DNA of 64,000 nucleotides, taken from Allocoprococcus comes. Its GTDB lineage: Bacteria > Bacillota > Clostridia > Lachnospirales > Lachnospiraceae. Numbering within the stretch: position 1 is the stretch's first letter; the number at the start of each line of letters is the position of its first letter. Below are positions 1-7,544 of this stretch, one piece after another. The stretch lies in assembly GCF_013300725.1 (NCBI RefSeq), contig NZ_JAAIMM010000003.1, forward strand, positions 103,207 to 167,206. The letters run 5' to 3'. The translations under genes were made by a program, and so were the position numbers. The notes beneath the pieces were generated by a model. It was not told the origin of the DNA and did not search any database. It saw nothing but the letters and a program-made list of their open reading frames with translations.

Positions 1-501
1 ATCATACGAAACATATCCGCAGGTGTCAATGGTAAGCGAAATTTCTTCTTTTTTAAGTGCTTTCGCGATCTGTAAAATATAATCCGTTGACATCGCCATC
101 ACTTCCCCGCCGGAAAGTGTGACTCCACCGCCGGACTGTTCATAAAACATCCGGTCTTTCATCAGCTCTTTAACCAGTTCCTTTACCGGATACTCCTGCC
201 CTACGATCTCCCGAATGCCTTGCGGACAGAAATTATCACATTTTCCGCAAAGCTGACATTTCTCTTTGTCAAGCTCCGGCTTTCCATCTACCATAGTGAT
301 GGCATCGTTCGGACAGACCTTCGCACAGGTTCCACATCCGACGCACTTTTCTTTATCACACTGAAGTTCTCTCTCAAAACGCTGTGTCTCAGGGTTGTGA
401 CACCACTCGCACTTTAATGGACATCCTTTAAAAAATACAGTAGTACGGATTCCATCTCCGTCATGGATCGAATACTTCTGAATATTCGTTACTAAATTCA
501 T
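1..501 (-). CDS. Glycyl-radical enzyme activating enzyme (radical SAM), 3' part outside the window
   Basis: The first 167 residues are visible; the gene runs off the window start. Residues 27-34 carry the radical SAM motif CPLKCEWC (Cx3Cx2C), preceded by the HDGDGIRTTVFFKGC context typical of PflA-type activases. Two Cys-rich ferredoxin-like cluster motifs follow (CVGCGTCAKVCP, then CQLCGKCDNFCP), and then a GGVTLSGGE segment that binds SAM. Family knowledge: such enzymes use a 4Fe-4S cluster and SAM to put the glycyl radical on a partner enzyme, and the extra ferredoxin insert is found in activases of dehydratase- and lyase-type partners. The partner is not visible here, so the substrate cannot be named. 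The start at 501 has an AAGGAG-like site (GAAGGAGAG) upstream. Confidence 0.9.
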   Translation of the reverse strand, partial: MNLVTNIQKYSIHDGDGIRTTVFFKGCPLKCEWCHNPETQRFERELQCDKEKCVGCGTCAKVCPNDAITMVDGKPELDKEKCQLCGKCDNFCPQGIREIVGQEYPVKELVKELMKDRMFYEQSGGGVTLSGGEVMAMSTDYILQIAKALKKEEISLTIDTCGYVSYD

Positions 502-529
502 GGTAGCTCTCCTTCTTGTCATTTTTCTT

Positions 530-586
530 TTTAGACTAACGTTTGTACCATAGTCTAAAGATACCAAAAAAACAAATAATTGTCAA
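530..586 (-). promoter_or_regulatory. Promoter with inverted-repeat operator for the activase gene
   Basis: On the minus strand TTGACA (586-581) and TATCTT (563-558) are separated by 17 bases, giving a good sigma-A promoter. Directly downstream lies the inverted repeat TTTAGACTA-N12-TAGTCTAAA (559-551 and 538-530), which covers the -10 edge and expected start site. This placement fits a repressor operator or a 5' hairpin. The binding protein is unknown. Confidence 0.6.
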
Positions 587-730
587 TCCTTTGGCAAACT
601 TCTTCTCAAATATTTTTACAATCCTGATCTTCTTTCCTTAAGTAGACGAAACTCTGCACTCAGCTCATCACATATATAAAGAAGAGATACTTCACAGACT
701 GTTTTTATCTGCAAAGTACCTCCCACTTCT

Positions 731-1570
731 CTATTGTACATTCTTCAAAATCACACACTGATTACCTCTGGAACAAAAAGCCGATTCAAACTGTGCTCTG
801 TCATAGCTCACAATCCCTTCGATCGGGTCTGCAACAGTCACACTGTCTACACTGTATCCAATCAGTACAACACAATGATCGTTCATCGCCCAGCTGGCTT
901 CTCTTCCATCTTCCGTATTCCAGCTTTCCATTATCTGACGTTCTTCCATACCAATTGTTCCCCATACAACCACGGGGGTTCCTTCACTTACAAAACGATA
1001 CAGCTGTTCCGGCTCTGATCCTGTCTCGTCCTCTGCTTTCATTGCATTTCCATTATCTGCAAGATAGCCATCTGCTGCCGTCACGATTGCTCCCGCTCCG
1101 CAGCTTAATCCATCCGTCTCAGACTGTGGATTTCCTATAAAATAATTGTAAATATCATTTCCATATAAAGTTTCATTGTCTCCGTAATAAGTGTTGGTCC
1201 ATCCAACTGTCGGTAAATATTCGAGTGCCATTGCCATCTTATCTGCAGAATATCCATAATAATTCAAAGCCATTGTAAGAGATGTGATCTCACATCCGGT
1301 AGGAAGCTCCGGCATCTGTCCTGTAAATGCAAAATCAGAAATACAGCTACTCTCTGGAAGGGGTGTCTCTTTCACTATTTCCGCATTTTTTATCTTCTGC
1401 GTCTTTGCTGTCGTTTTCTCCACTGCTGTAACAGACTGTCTTGCTCCTTTGATCTGTTCCAATTTTGCTTCTATATATGTAGTATCTTTTAATGTAAATC
1501 CTACGATAACGGCGCCAACCAATATCCCTGCTGCCGCTGCGATCCATTTTGCTGCACTGCGAATCTGCAT
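731..1570 (-). CDS. C39-like papain-fold protein with N-terminal membrane anchor or signal
   Basis: 279 residues. The N-terminus has a hydrophobic stretch (about residues 9-27, AAAAGILVGAVIVGF), so the protein is exported or membrane anchored. The rest matches the Peptidase_C39-like fold (PF13529 type): a Cys in the segment PTGCEITSLTMALNYYG, a GTPVVVWGTIGM strand, and a His/Asp pair in NDHCVVLIGYS and ADPIEG. Family members are cysteine peptidases or peptidase-like proteins of unknown substrate, many secreted by Firmicutes. The start at 1570 has GGAGG seven bases upstream. It stands alone, between a divergent-looking 230-base gap and the parvulin gene. Function beyond the fold is not known. 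Confidence 0.75.
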   Translation of the reverse strand: MQIRSAAKWIAAAAGILVGAVIVGFTLKDTTYIEAKLEQIKGARQSVTAVEKTTAKTQKIKNAEIVKETPLPESSCISDFAFTGQMPELPTGCEITSLTMALNYYGYSADKMAMALEYLPTVGWTNTYYGDNETLYGNDIYNYFIGNPQSETDGLSCGAGAIVTAADGYLADNGNAMKAEDETGSEPEQLYRFVSEGTPVVVWGTIGMEERQIMESWNTEDGREASWAMNDHCVVLIGYSVDSVTVADPIEGIVSYDRAQFESAFCSRGNQCVILKNVQ

Positions 1571-1796
1571 CCGTACCTCCGTTTCTTAATACTTCTGTAA
1601 CAATTCCGTCATATATACTACAACTTTTTTCGTGTTTCGTCAAATCTGCGGGGGAGTTTTCACAAATATTTCATAAATGAGAGTTGGCAGCACAAGTGAT
1701 TCCAGATAGAAGGATTGCCTGCGCAATGGGTGCAGATCCGATAAAAATTAATCTGTCCTGCTGTTTTTTATCAATCGAATGAAATCCTGGCAAATA

Positions 1797-2534
1797 CTAT
1801 GCCATATATTTCTTCTTCAGTTCTTCCACCTTCGCGGTATAAGCCTCCTGCTGCTTTTTCTGCATGATCTCACTCTTAATCTGCTCTTTTACATCATCAA
1901 GCTTCGCATCTTCGGCTTCTTTCTTATCTTCCACTTTGATCAGATGGTATCCAAACTGTGTCTTGACCGGTCCAACCACATGTCCGATTTCTGCTGCAAA
2001 TGCGGCATCTTCGAATTCTTTGACCATCTGTCCTTTTCCGAATTCGCCAAGGTCTCCACCGTTTGCTCCTGACGGGCAGGTAGAAGATTCTTTTGCAACA
2101 TCCTCAAATGCTTTCCCACCACTTACAATGGATTCAAGTAGTTCGTTACATTTGTCTTCGGAATCAACCAGAATATGTTTTGCATGAACAGATACTCCTT
2201 TTGCAAATCTTGCTTTGTTTGCTTCAAAATATTCTCTGATCTCTTCAGCTGAAATTGTGATTTCCTCAAAGATCTTGCCGATCGCCATCTGTGCAAGGAT
2301 ATCTTTTCTTGCATTTTCCAGAATTGCTTTAAACTTTTCTGTCTCGTCTAACTTTTCTTCTTCACCATATTTTGCAAGTGCATAAACTGCGATCAGCTGA
2401 TCAACACACTGTTTGCGGAAATCCGGATGGGATGCGTATACCTGCTGTTCTCTCGGAAGGCTTGCGATAAATGCATCTACCTCTGCTGATGTAATTTCAT
2501 GTCCGCAGATTACTGCTTCAACTGTTTTTTCCAT
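1797..2534 (-). CDS. Parvulin-type peptidyl-prolyl cis-trans isomerase
   Basis: 245 residues from the ATG at 2534. This start has AAGGAG 11 bases upstream; an in-frame ATG 15 codons further up lacks a site. A central parvulin (PpiC) domain spans roughly residues 113-205, with the typical AKHILV, GGDLGEFGKGQMV and TQFGYHLIKV segments. The domain isomerises peptidyl-prolyl bonds during folding. There is no signal peptide or lipobox, so unlike PrsA this one should be cytoplasmic. The N-terminal helical region resembles SurA/PrsA-like chaperone arms, and the C-terminus is charged and helical (KKQQEAYTAKVEELKKKYM). No operon partner is close; the divergent neighbour is the MATE exporter. Confidence 0.9.
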   Translation of the reverse strand: MEKTVEAVICGHEITSAEVDAFIASLPREQQVYASHPDFRKQCVDQLIAVYALAKYGEEEKLDETEKFKAILENARKDILAQMAIGKIFEEITISAEEIREYFEANKARFAKGVSVHAKHILVDSEDKCNELLESIVSGGKAFEDVAKESSTCPSGANGGDLGEFGKGQMVKEFEDAAFAAEIGHVVGPVKTQFGYHLIKVEDKKEAEDAKLDDVKEQIKSEIMQKKQQEAYTAKVEELKKKYMA

Positions 2535-2709
2535 AATTTCTTTGTACTCCTTTTTCTCGTAGTGTTTCAATTGTACCATTTCATACGGTGTTAGTCAAAG
2601 TTGGTTTTATTTCTATGAAACTTCTCTTCATCTGATATCTTTTCTTCCGACTTCATGTTATACTTCGTTTAGGTATGTTTTTTTAGTTTTTTCATTGGAG
2701 GTTATTAAC

Positions 2710-4059
2710 ATGTCAAACGAAAGTACAAAAACCAATCAGATTACCGAAGGAGTTATCTGGAAGCAATTATTGATTTTTTTCTTTCCTATTGTAGTTGGAA
2801 CTTTGTTTCAACAGCTTTATAACACCGTAGATGCTGTCATCGTCGGTCGTTTTGTCGGAAAGGGCGCACTTGCCGCAGTCGGGGGATCTTCTGCCGTTCT
2901 TTCCAATCTGATCATCGGATGTTTTACGGGACTTGCAAGCGGTGCATCTGTAATTGTTTCCCAGTTTTATGGTGCAAAGGATGAGCGGAATCTGCAAAAG
3001 AGTCTGCATACCGCTTATGCTTTTTCCGTTATCCTCAGTATTGTATTTACAATACTCGGATGGGCCTTAACACCATTTCTTTTGAAGCTCATCGATACAC
3101 CTGCAGATACACTTGCGGATTCTATTCTTTATCTGCGGATTTACTTTTTAGGTATCTTCGGTACCTTGATCTTTAATATAGGCTCAGCCATCATGCGCTC
3201 CATCGGTGATTCCCGCAGACCACTATATTACCTGATCATCTGTTGTTTTCTAAACATCATCCTCGATCTGGTACTAGTAATCGTATTTGATATGGGAATT
3301 GTCGGAGCCGCTATCGCGACCATTATTTCACAGGCAGTAAGTGCAATCCTTGTCACCAATGCACTGATGAAAAAATATGATGACTGCAAGCTTTATCTGA
3401 GCAAACTGCACATAGACCTTTTGAAGCTGCGTCTGGAATTCCGCATCGGTATTCCAAGTGCACTGCAGGCATTTATGTACAGTATTACCAATATCATTAT
3501 TCAGGCAGCGATCAATGGTTTCGGAACCGATACTGCCGCTGCATGGGCTTCTTTTGGTAAACTAGATGCGCTTTTCTGGACAGTCAACGGAGCATTCGGA
3601 ATTGCGATCACAACCTTTGCCGGTCAGAATTACGGAGCAGGAAAAAAAGACCGCATTTTCAAAAGTGTCCGTATCTGCCTTGCAATGGCAGTGGCTGTAT
3701 GCGGAGGGATCGTTCTGTTTTTAGCCATCTTCTGCCGCCCACTGTTCTCAATTTTTACGACAGATCAAAATGTGATCAATATCGGTATTGATATGCTGCG
3801 TTTTATGGCACCGTGCTACACTATTTATGTATTTATTGAAGTTCTCTCCGGTGCACTTCGCGGAACCGGCGATGTCCTGCTGCCGACACTGATCACACTT
3901 GGCGGCGTATGTCTGATCCGTATTCCGTGGATTATGTTTGTCTTACCGGCACACCATACCACAACCTGTGTAATGCTTAGTTATCCGATTTCCTGGATCA
4001 CTACCACAGCTTTGATCATACCGTACTATTTATATAGAAAAAAACATGCTTACGATTAA
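2710..4059 (+). CDS. MATE family efflux transporter
   Basis: 449 residues. The ATG at 2710 follows GGAGG at 2697-2701; an upstream in-frame TTG overlaps that site and is unlikely. The protein is hydrophobic throughout, with about 12 predicted membrane helices in two similar halves, and the N-terminal FFFPIVVGTLFQQLYNTVDAVIVGRFVG typical of the MATE/NorM-MepA group begins near residue 22. Family members export cationic drugs or metabolites using Na+ or H+ gradients. The gene is followed 12 bases later by a TetR-like regulator read in the same direction, so it probably belongs to a regulator-controlled efflux pair. The substrate cannot be inferred. Confidence 0.92.
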   Translation: MSNESTKTNQITEGVIWKQLLIFFFPIVVGTLFQQLYNTVDAVIVGRFVGKGALAAVGGSSAVLSNLIIGCFTGLASGASVIVSQFYGAKDERNLQKSLHTAYAFSVILSIVFTILGWALTPFLLKLIDTPADTLADSILYLRIYFLGIFGTLIFNIGSAIMRSIGDSRRPLYYLIICCFLNIILDLVLVIVFDMGIVGAAIATIISQAVSAILVTNALMKKYDDCKLYLSKLHIDLLKLRLEFRIGIPSALQAFMYSITNIIIQAAINGFGTDTAAAWASFGKLDALFWTVNGAFGIAITTFAGQNYGAGKKDRIFKSVRICLAMAVAVCGGIVLFLAIFCRPLFSIFTTDQNVINIGIDMLRFMAPCYTIYVFIEVLSGALRGTGDVLLPTLITLGGVCLIRIPWIMFVLPAHHTTTCVMLSYPISWITTTALIIPYYLYRKKHAYD

Positions 4060-4071
4060 GGAGAATTGAAC

Positions 4072-4632
4072 ATGGCCAAATCCGAATCTACCAAATACCG
4101 GCTCGCCGAAGCAATGAAAACCTGCATGAAGACCACTTCTGTCGATGATATCACCATCCGCCAGATTGTGGAAGTCTGCGGCGTCACACGCCAGACCTTT
4201 TACCGCAATTTTCTTGATAAATATGATCTGATCAACTGGTATTTTGACAAACTTCTTCTTAAATCATTTGAACATATGGGCGAAGGTACCACTGTTTATG
4301 ACGGACTGGTCAAAAAATTTGAATATTTAAAGGAAGAGCACCTGTTTTTCGCTGCAGCATTCCGCTCTGACGATCAGAACTCTTTAAAAGAACATGATTT
4401 TGAACTGATTCTGGAATTCTATTCAAACCTTATTTTCCAGAAAACCGGAAGACGCCCGGATGCAGAAACTTCATTTCTTTTAGAGATGTACTGCCGTGGC
4501 TCGATTTACATGACTGTCAAATGGCTGCTTGGCGGAATGAATTTTCCGCCTGCGCAGCTTGCAAAACAACTGGTACTTGGCATGCCGGAAAAACTTGTGC
4601 AACTCTTCACTAATTTGCATATTTTGTCTTAA
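4072..4632 (+). CDS. TetR/AcrR family transcriptional regulator
   Basis: 186 residues from the ATG at 4072, with AAGGAG at 4059-4064 just upstream; an in-frame TTG at 4066 is too close to the site. The N-terminal helix-turn-helix spans about residues 12-55, with the characteristic VDDITIRQIVEVCGVTRQTFYRNF segment. The C-terminal half resembles the DhaS-type ligand domain, though without an assignable ligand. Its position directly behind the MATE gene suggests that it controls the exporter, probably as a repressor relieved by a substrate. This is inference from synteny. Confidence 0.85.
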   Translation: MAKSESTKYRLAEAMKTCMKTTSVDDITIRQIVEVCGVTRQTFYRNFLDKYDLINWYFDKLLLKSFEHMGEGTTVYDGLVKKFEYLKEEHLFFAAAFRSDDQNSLKEHDFELILEFYSNLIFQKTGRRPDAETSFLLEMYCRGSIYMTVKWLLGGMNFPPAQLAKQLVLGMPEKLVQLFTNLHILS

Positions 4633-4748
4633 GCTTTTGTATAAATGTTACACTTTTCATATTCTGTAACTTTTTTTACCGCCTTCTTATTGTTAAAATA
4701 GTATCAGAAACAAGTGGTTTTACCATAAACGAAAAGGAGATATGTATC

Positions 4749-5894
4749 ATGGCAAACAGAATTATGTTAAATCAGACATCTTATCACGGAGCAGGTGCAA
4801 TCGCAGAGATTGCAACAGAAGCAAAAGCTCACGGTTTCAAAAAAGCTCTTGTATGTTCTGACCCGGATCTGATCAAATTCAATGTTACTTCCAAAGTAAC
4901 AGATATCTTAGACAAAGAAGGACTTGCTTACGAAATCTACTCTGATATCAAAGCAAACCCGACTATCGAGAACGTACAGCACGGTGTACAGGCTTTCAAA
5001 AATTCAGGTGCTGATTACATCATCGCAATCGGTGGCGGATCTTCTATGGATACTTCCAAAGCAATCGGTATCATCATCGCAAACCCGGAATTTGAAGATG
5101 TAAGAAGCCTGGAAGGTGTAGCTCCGACAAAGAAACCTTGCGTTCCGATCATTGCCGTTCCGACAACAGCCGGTACTGCTGCAGAAGTTACGATCAACTA
5201 TGTAGTAACAGATGTAGAAAAGAAACGTAAATTCGTCTGTGTAGACCCACATGATATGCCGATCATCGCTGTTGTAGACCCGGAAATGATGTCCTCTATG
5301 CCAAAAGGACTGACCGCTTCAACCGGTATGGATGCATTAACTCATGCGATCGAAGGCTACACCACAAAAGCCGCATGGGAAATGACAGATATGTTCCACT
5401 TAAAAGCAATCGAGATTATCTCCAAATCTCTCCGCGGTGCTGTTGAAAACACCAAAGAAGGAAGAGAAGGAATGGCTCTTGGACAGTACATCGCCGGAAT
5501 GGGCTTCTCAAACGTAGGTCTTGGAATCGCTCACTCAATGGCTCATACCCTTGGAGCAGTCTATGACACACCACACGGTGTTGCATGTGCAATGATGCTT
5601 CCGATCGTAATGGAATACAACGCAGACTGCACCGGAGAAAAATACCGTGAAATCGCCCGCGCAATGGGAGTTGAAGGCGTAGATAATATGTCTCAGGAAG
5701 AATACAGAAAAGCAGCTGTAGATGCAGTCCGCAAACTCTCTGAAGACGTAGGAATCCCATCCAAACTCGAAGCCCTCAAAGAAGAAGATCTCCAGTTCCT
5801 CGCAGAATCCGCCCACGCCGACGCCTGCGCACCTGGAAATCCAAAAGACGCATCCGTAGAAGACCTCAAAGATCTCTTCAGAAAACTGATGTAA
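4749..5894 (+). CDS. fucO: Lactaldehyde reductase / 1,2-propanediol oxidoreductase (iron-containing ADH)
   Basis: 381 residues, collinear with E. coli FucO over its full length. The cofactor motif GGGSSMDTSKA starts at residue 95. The four iron ligands are Asp195, His199, His262 and His276, matching D196/H200/H263/H277 of the E. coli enzyme. FucO reduces L-lactaldehyde to 1,2-propanediol in fucose or rhamnose breakdown under anaerobic conditions; other group III iron alcohol dehydrogenases act on ethanol or butanol. AAGGAG precedes the ATG, and a strong hairpin terminator follows at about 6.0 kb, so the gene is probably monocistronic. No fucose genes are adjacent, so a more general aldehyde-reducing role remains possible. 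Confidence 0.88.
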   Translation: MANRIMLNQTSYHGAGAIAEIATEAKAHGFKKALVCSDPDLIKFNVTSKVTDILDKEGLAYEIYSDIKANPTIENVQHGVQAFKNSGADYIIAIGGGSSMDTSKAIGIIIANPEFEDVRSLEGVAPTKKPCVPIIAVPTTAGTAAEVTINYVVTDVEKKRKFVCVDPHDMPIIAVVDPEMMSSMPKGLTASTGMDALTHAIEGYTTKAAWEMTDMFHLKAIEIISKSLRGAVENTKEGREGMALGQYIAGMGFSNVGLGIAHSMAHTLGAVYDTPHGVACAMMLPIVMEYNADCTGEKYREIARAMGVEGVDNMSQEEYRKAAVDAVRKLSEDVGIPSKLEALKEEDLQFLAESAHADACAPGNPKDASVEDLKDLFRKLM

Positions 5895-5995
5895 AGAACA
5901 AAATATACATAGTCTGGTAATAAAGCAAAATAATATTCACATCCTATAAATTGATATTCCACTTGCTTTGCTTACCAACAAAGTAGAAAAAGCAA

Positions 5996-6043
5996 CCCCC
6001 ACAAATTCCGCTAAAAGCGAAATTTGTGGGGGTGAACTTTTTC
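5996..6043 (+). terminator. Rho-independent terminator after fucO
   Basis: A 16-base stem (5996-6011 and 6017-6032, one mismatch) capped by TAAAA begins with CCCCC and ends with GGGGG. A T tract follows at 6038-6043. It lies about 100 bases after fucO and just before the large palindromic element. Confidence 0.85.
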
Positions 6044-6071
6044 TCCCCGTATCTTAGTTGATGCAACCCAC

Positions 6072-6306
6072 TTGAGGTATCAGCGCCCGAATCGCCATAC
6101 ATCTTGTTTGGATGCATTGAGGGAGCTGATGCAGTTCTTAAGGTTGTGGAAATTTGTGTTATTCCGTGAAATCCATCTGTCTGAGCGCACCGCGCGAGTT
6201 ATGGATTTCACGGAATGCCCTTAACAAATTTACAGAACCTCAAGAACTGCCCGCGCACCGAACCGCATCCAAACAAGATGTATGGCGATTCGGGCGCGTC
6301 CCTCAA
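6072..6306. repeat. 235-bp near-palindromic intergenic element (MITE-like or structured DNA)
   Basis: The whole stretch from TTGAGG (6072-6077) to CCTCAA (6301-6306) is an interrupted inverted repeat. Perfect arms of 33 bases occur at 6083-6115 and 6265-6297, and a perfect 16-base inner pair (ATTCCGTGAAATCCAT and its complement) at 6161-6176 and 6201-6216. Further partial pairing lies between, around 6131-6158 and 6223-6250. Only about 24 bases form the apex. The element sits between the convergent fucO and C39-like genes and is GC-richer than its surroundings. It encodes no convincing protein. It could be a non-autonomous mobile element, a binding platform, or a large hairpin RNA; which one cannot be told here. 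Confidence 0.8.
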
Positions 6307-6318
6307 ACCAATCCCCCA

Positions 6319-6939
6319 TCAAATAAAATACTCTATCGTCTTCTCTTCCGACAACTTCGTTTTCTCATTAAACAACAAAACTGCTTCCCGCCCCTCTTCC
6401 GGTCCAAAAGAATACAGTTCCAGAACTTCCCGGTTAAACATCTCCTCCGGTACGATCCGGTTATACCGGTCCGGCTTGTCCGTCACAAGTACAACCTCCT
6501 TTTCCTCAAAAGGCTCTTCCCTGTAATACGGATCAAACATATAAACTATTCCATTTTCTGCCCCGGTAAGAAGCACATAATGCCACTCATCCAGAAAAAG
6601 CCTTACAACAACTGCACCACCACGATGCAGCGCATCATTGATATAACTGGTATCACCCAGATAGACATTTTCCCCATGAAGATATTTTGCAGAGATTGCA
6701 AGTTGTCCCGTCTTCCCAAATCCATTCAGCCAGTTGCTAAGAAACATCATTGCCGCACAGGAAGTGCCACTTTTTCCGGCAACTCCCTCCGCACTGTAGC
6801 AATCCAGGCAATAAAGCATGATATTTCTCAGAATTTCCGGCGGGATTTCCTCCCTTGGAAATAAATAGCTGATCGCATTCTGCATGGACGTCGGTCCACA
6901 ATCATAATCCGAAAACTGATAATGCAGTGGATTTTTCAA
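6319..6939 (-). CDS. C39-like cysteine peptidase domain protein
   Basis: 206 residues with a TTG start at 6939, preceded at seven bases by GGAGG that lies in the last codons of yihA; the spacing to yihA is two bases, so translation is probably coupled. The N-terminal segment DYDCGPTSMQNAISYLF has the nucleophile Cys in the DCGP context of C39/papain-fold proteins. WHYVLLTGA carries the His, and FDPYYRE the Asp-like third position. There is no signal peptide or membrane helix. Its cotranscription behind lon and yihA is unusual and its substrate is unknown. It is a second C39-like protein in the window, but unlike the one near 1 kb it is cytoplasmic. Confidence 0.7.
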   Translation of the reverse strand: MKNPLHYQFSDYDCGPTSMQNAISYLFPREEIPPEILRNIMLYCLDCYSAEGVAGKSGTSCAAMMFLSNWLNGFGKTGQLAISAKYLHGENVYLGDTSYINDALHRGGAVVVRLFLDEWHYVLLTGAENGIVYMFDPYYREEPFEEKEVVLVTDKPDRYNRIVPEEMFNREVLELYSFGPEEGREAVLLFNEKTKLSEEKTIEYFI

Positions 6940-6941
6940 GG

Positions 6942-7544
6942 TTATTCCTCCGTTCCTTTTACCAGGAATTCTGTGTCTACAAGATTCCAGATCTCATCCC
7001 GTCCCTGCTTTGTCTCTGCTGAGAAAGGAATCACAACGGTTCCCGGAAGCAGCTTCAGTCCGGTCTTAATTGCCTTTACCTGCTTCTGTACCTGACTTCG
7101 CTTCAGCTTGTCAAGCTTTGTTGCGATAATGATCGGATTGAATCCCTGATCTACGATCCAGTCATACATCATCTTATCATTCGCAGATGGATCATGACGG
7201 ATATCGATCAGAAGGAAGACGGCTCGCAGCTGTTTAGAGCCATGAAGATAACGCTCGATCAGTTTTCCCCACTGTGCCTTCTCCTGCTCGGAAACCTTTG
7301 CATAACCATATCCCGGAAGGTCAACCAGATACATTTCTTCGTTGATATTGTAAAAGTTGATGGTCTGTGTTTTTCCAGGTTTTGCCGAAGTTCTGGCAAG
7401 CGCCTTCCGGTTCATCAGTGCATTGATCAGAGAGGATTTGCCGACATTGGATTTTCCGGCAAATGCAATCTCCGGCAGGGTGTGATCCGGCAGTTTACTT
7501 GTAATTCCACATACTGTTTCCAGATTTACATTCTTAATTACCAT
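6942..7544 (-). CDS. ysxC: Ribosome biogenesis GTP-binding protein YihA/YsxC/EngB
   Basis: 200 residues from the ATG at 7544, which has GGAGG seven bases upstream inside lon and overlaps lon by 11 bases. The P-loop GKSNVGKSS, the switch segment TINFYN, the G3 motif DLPGYG and the G4-type TKLDK are all present. The circular GTPase binds the assembling large ribosomal subunit and is essential in many bacteria. The lon-yihA overlap is a common arrangement in Firmicutes and implies coupled translation. Confidence 0.96.
   Translation of the reverse strand: MVIKNVNLETVCGITSKLPDHTLPEIAFAGKSNVGKSSLINALMNRKALARTSAKPGKTQTINFYNINEEMYLVDLPGYGYAKVSEQEKAQWGKLIERYLHGSKQLRAVFLLIDIRHDPSANDKMMYDWIVDQGFNPIIIATKLDKLKRSQVQKQVKAIKTGLKLLPGTVVIPFSAETKQGRDEIWNLVDTEFLVKGTEE

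Noticed and set aside
1571..1796. Possible terminator after the parvulin gene
   Set aside because: Only a weak AT-only pair (GATAAAAA/TTTTTATC) was found; nothing else is apparent in this 226-base gap.
6154..6864. 236-codon plus-strand frame through the palindromic element and the C39-like gene
   Set aside because: It starts inside the inverted repeat, is antisense to a better gene, and resembles no protein family.
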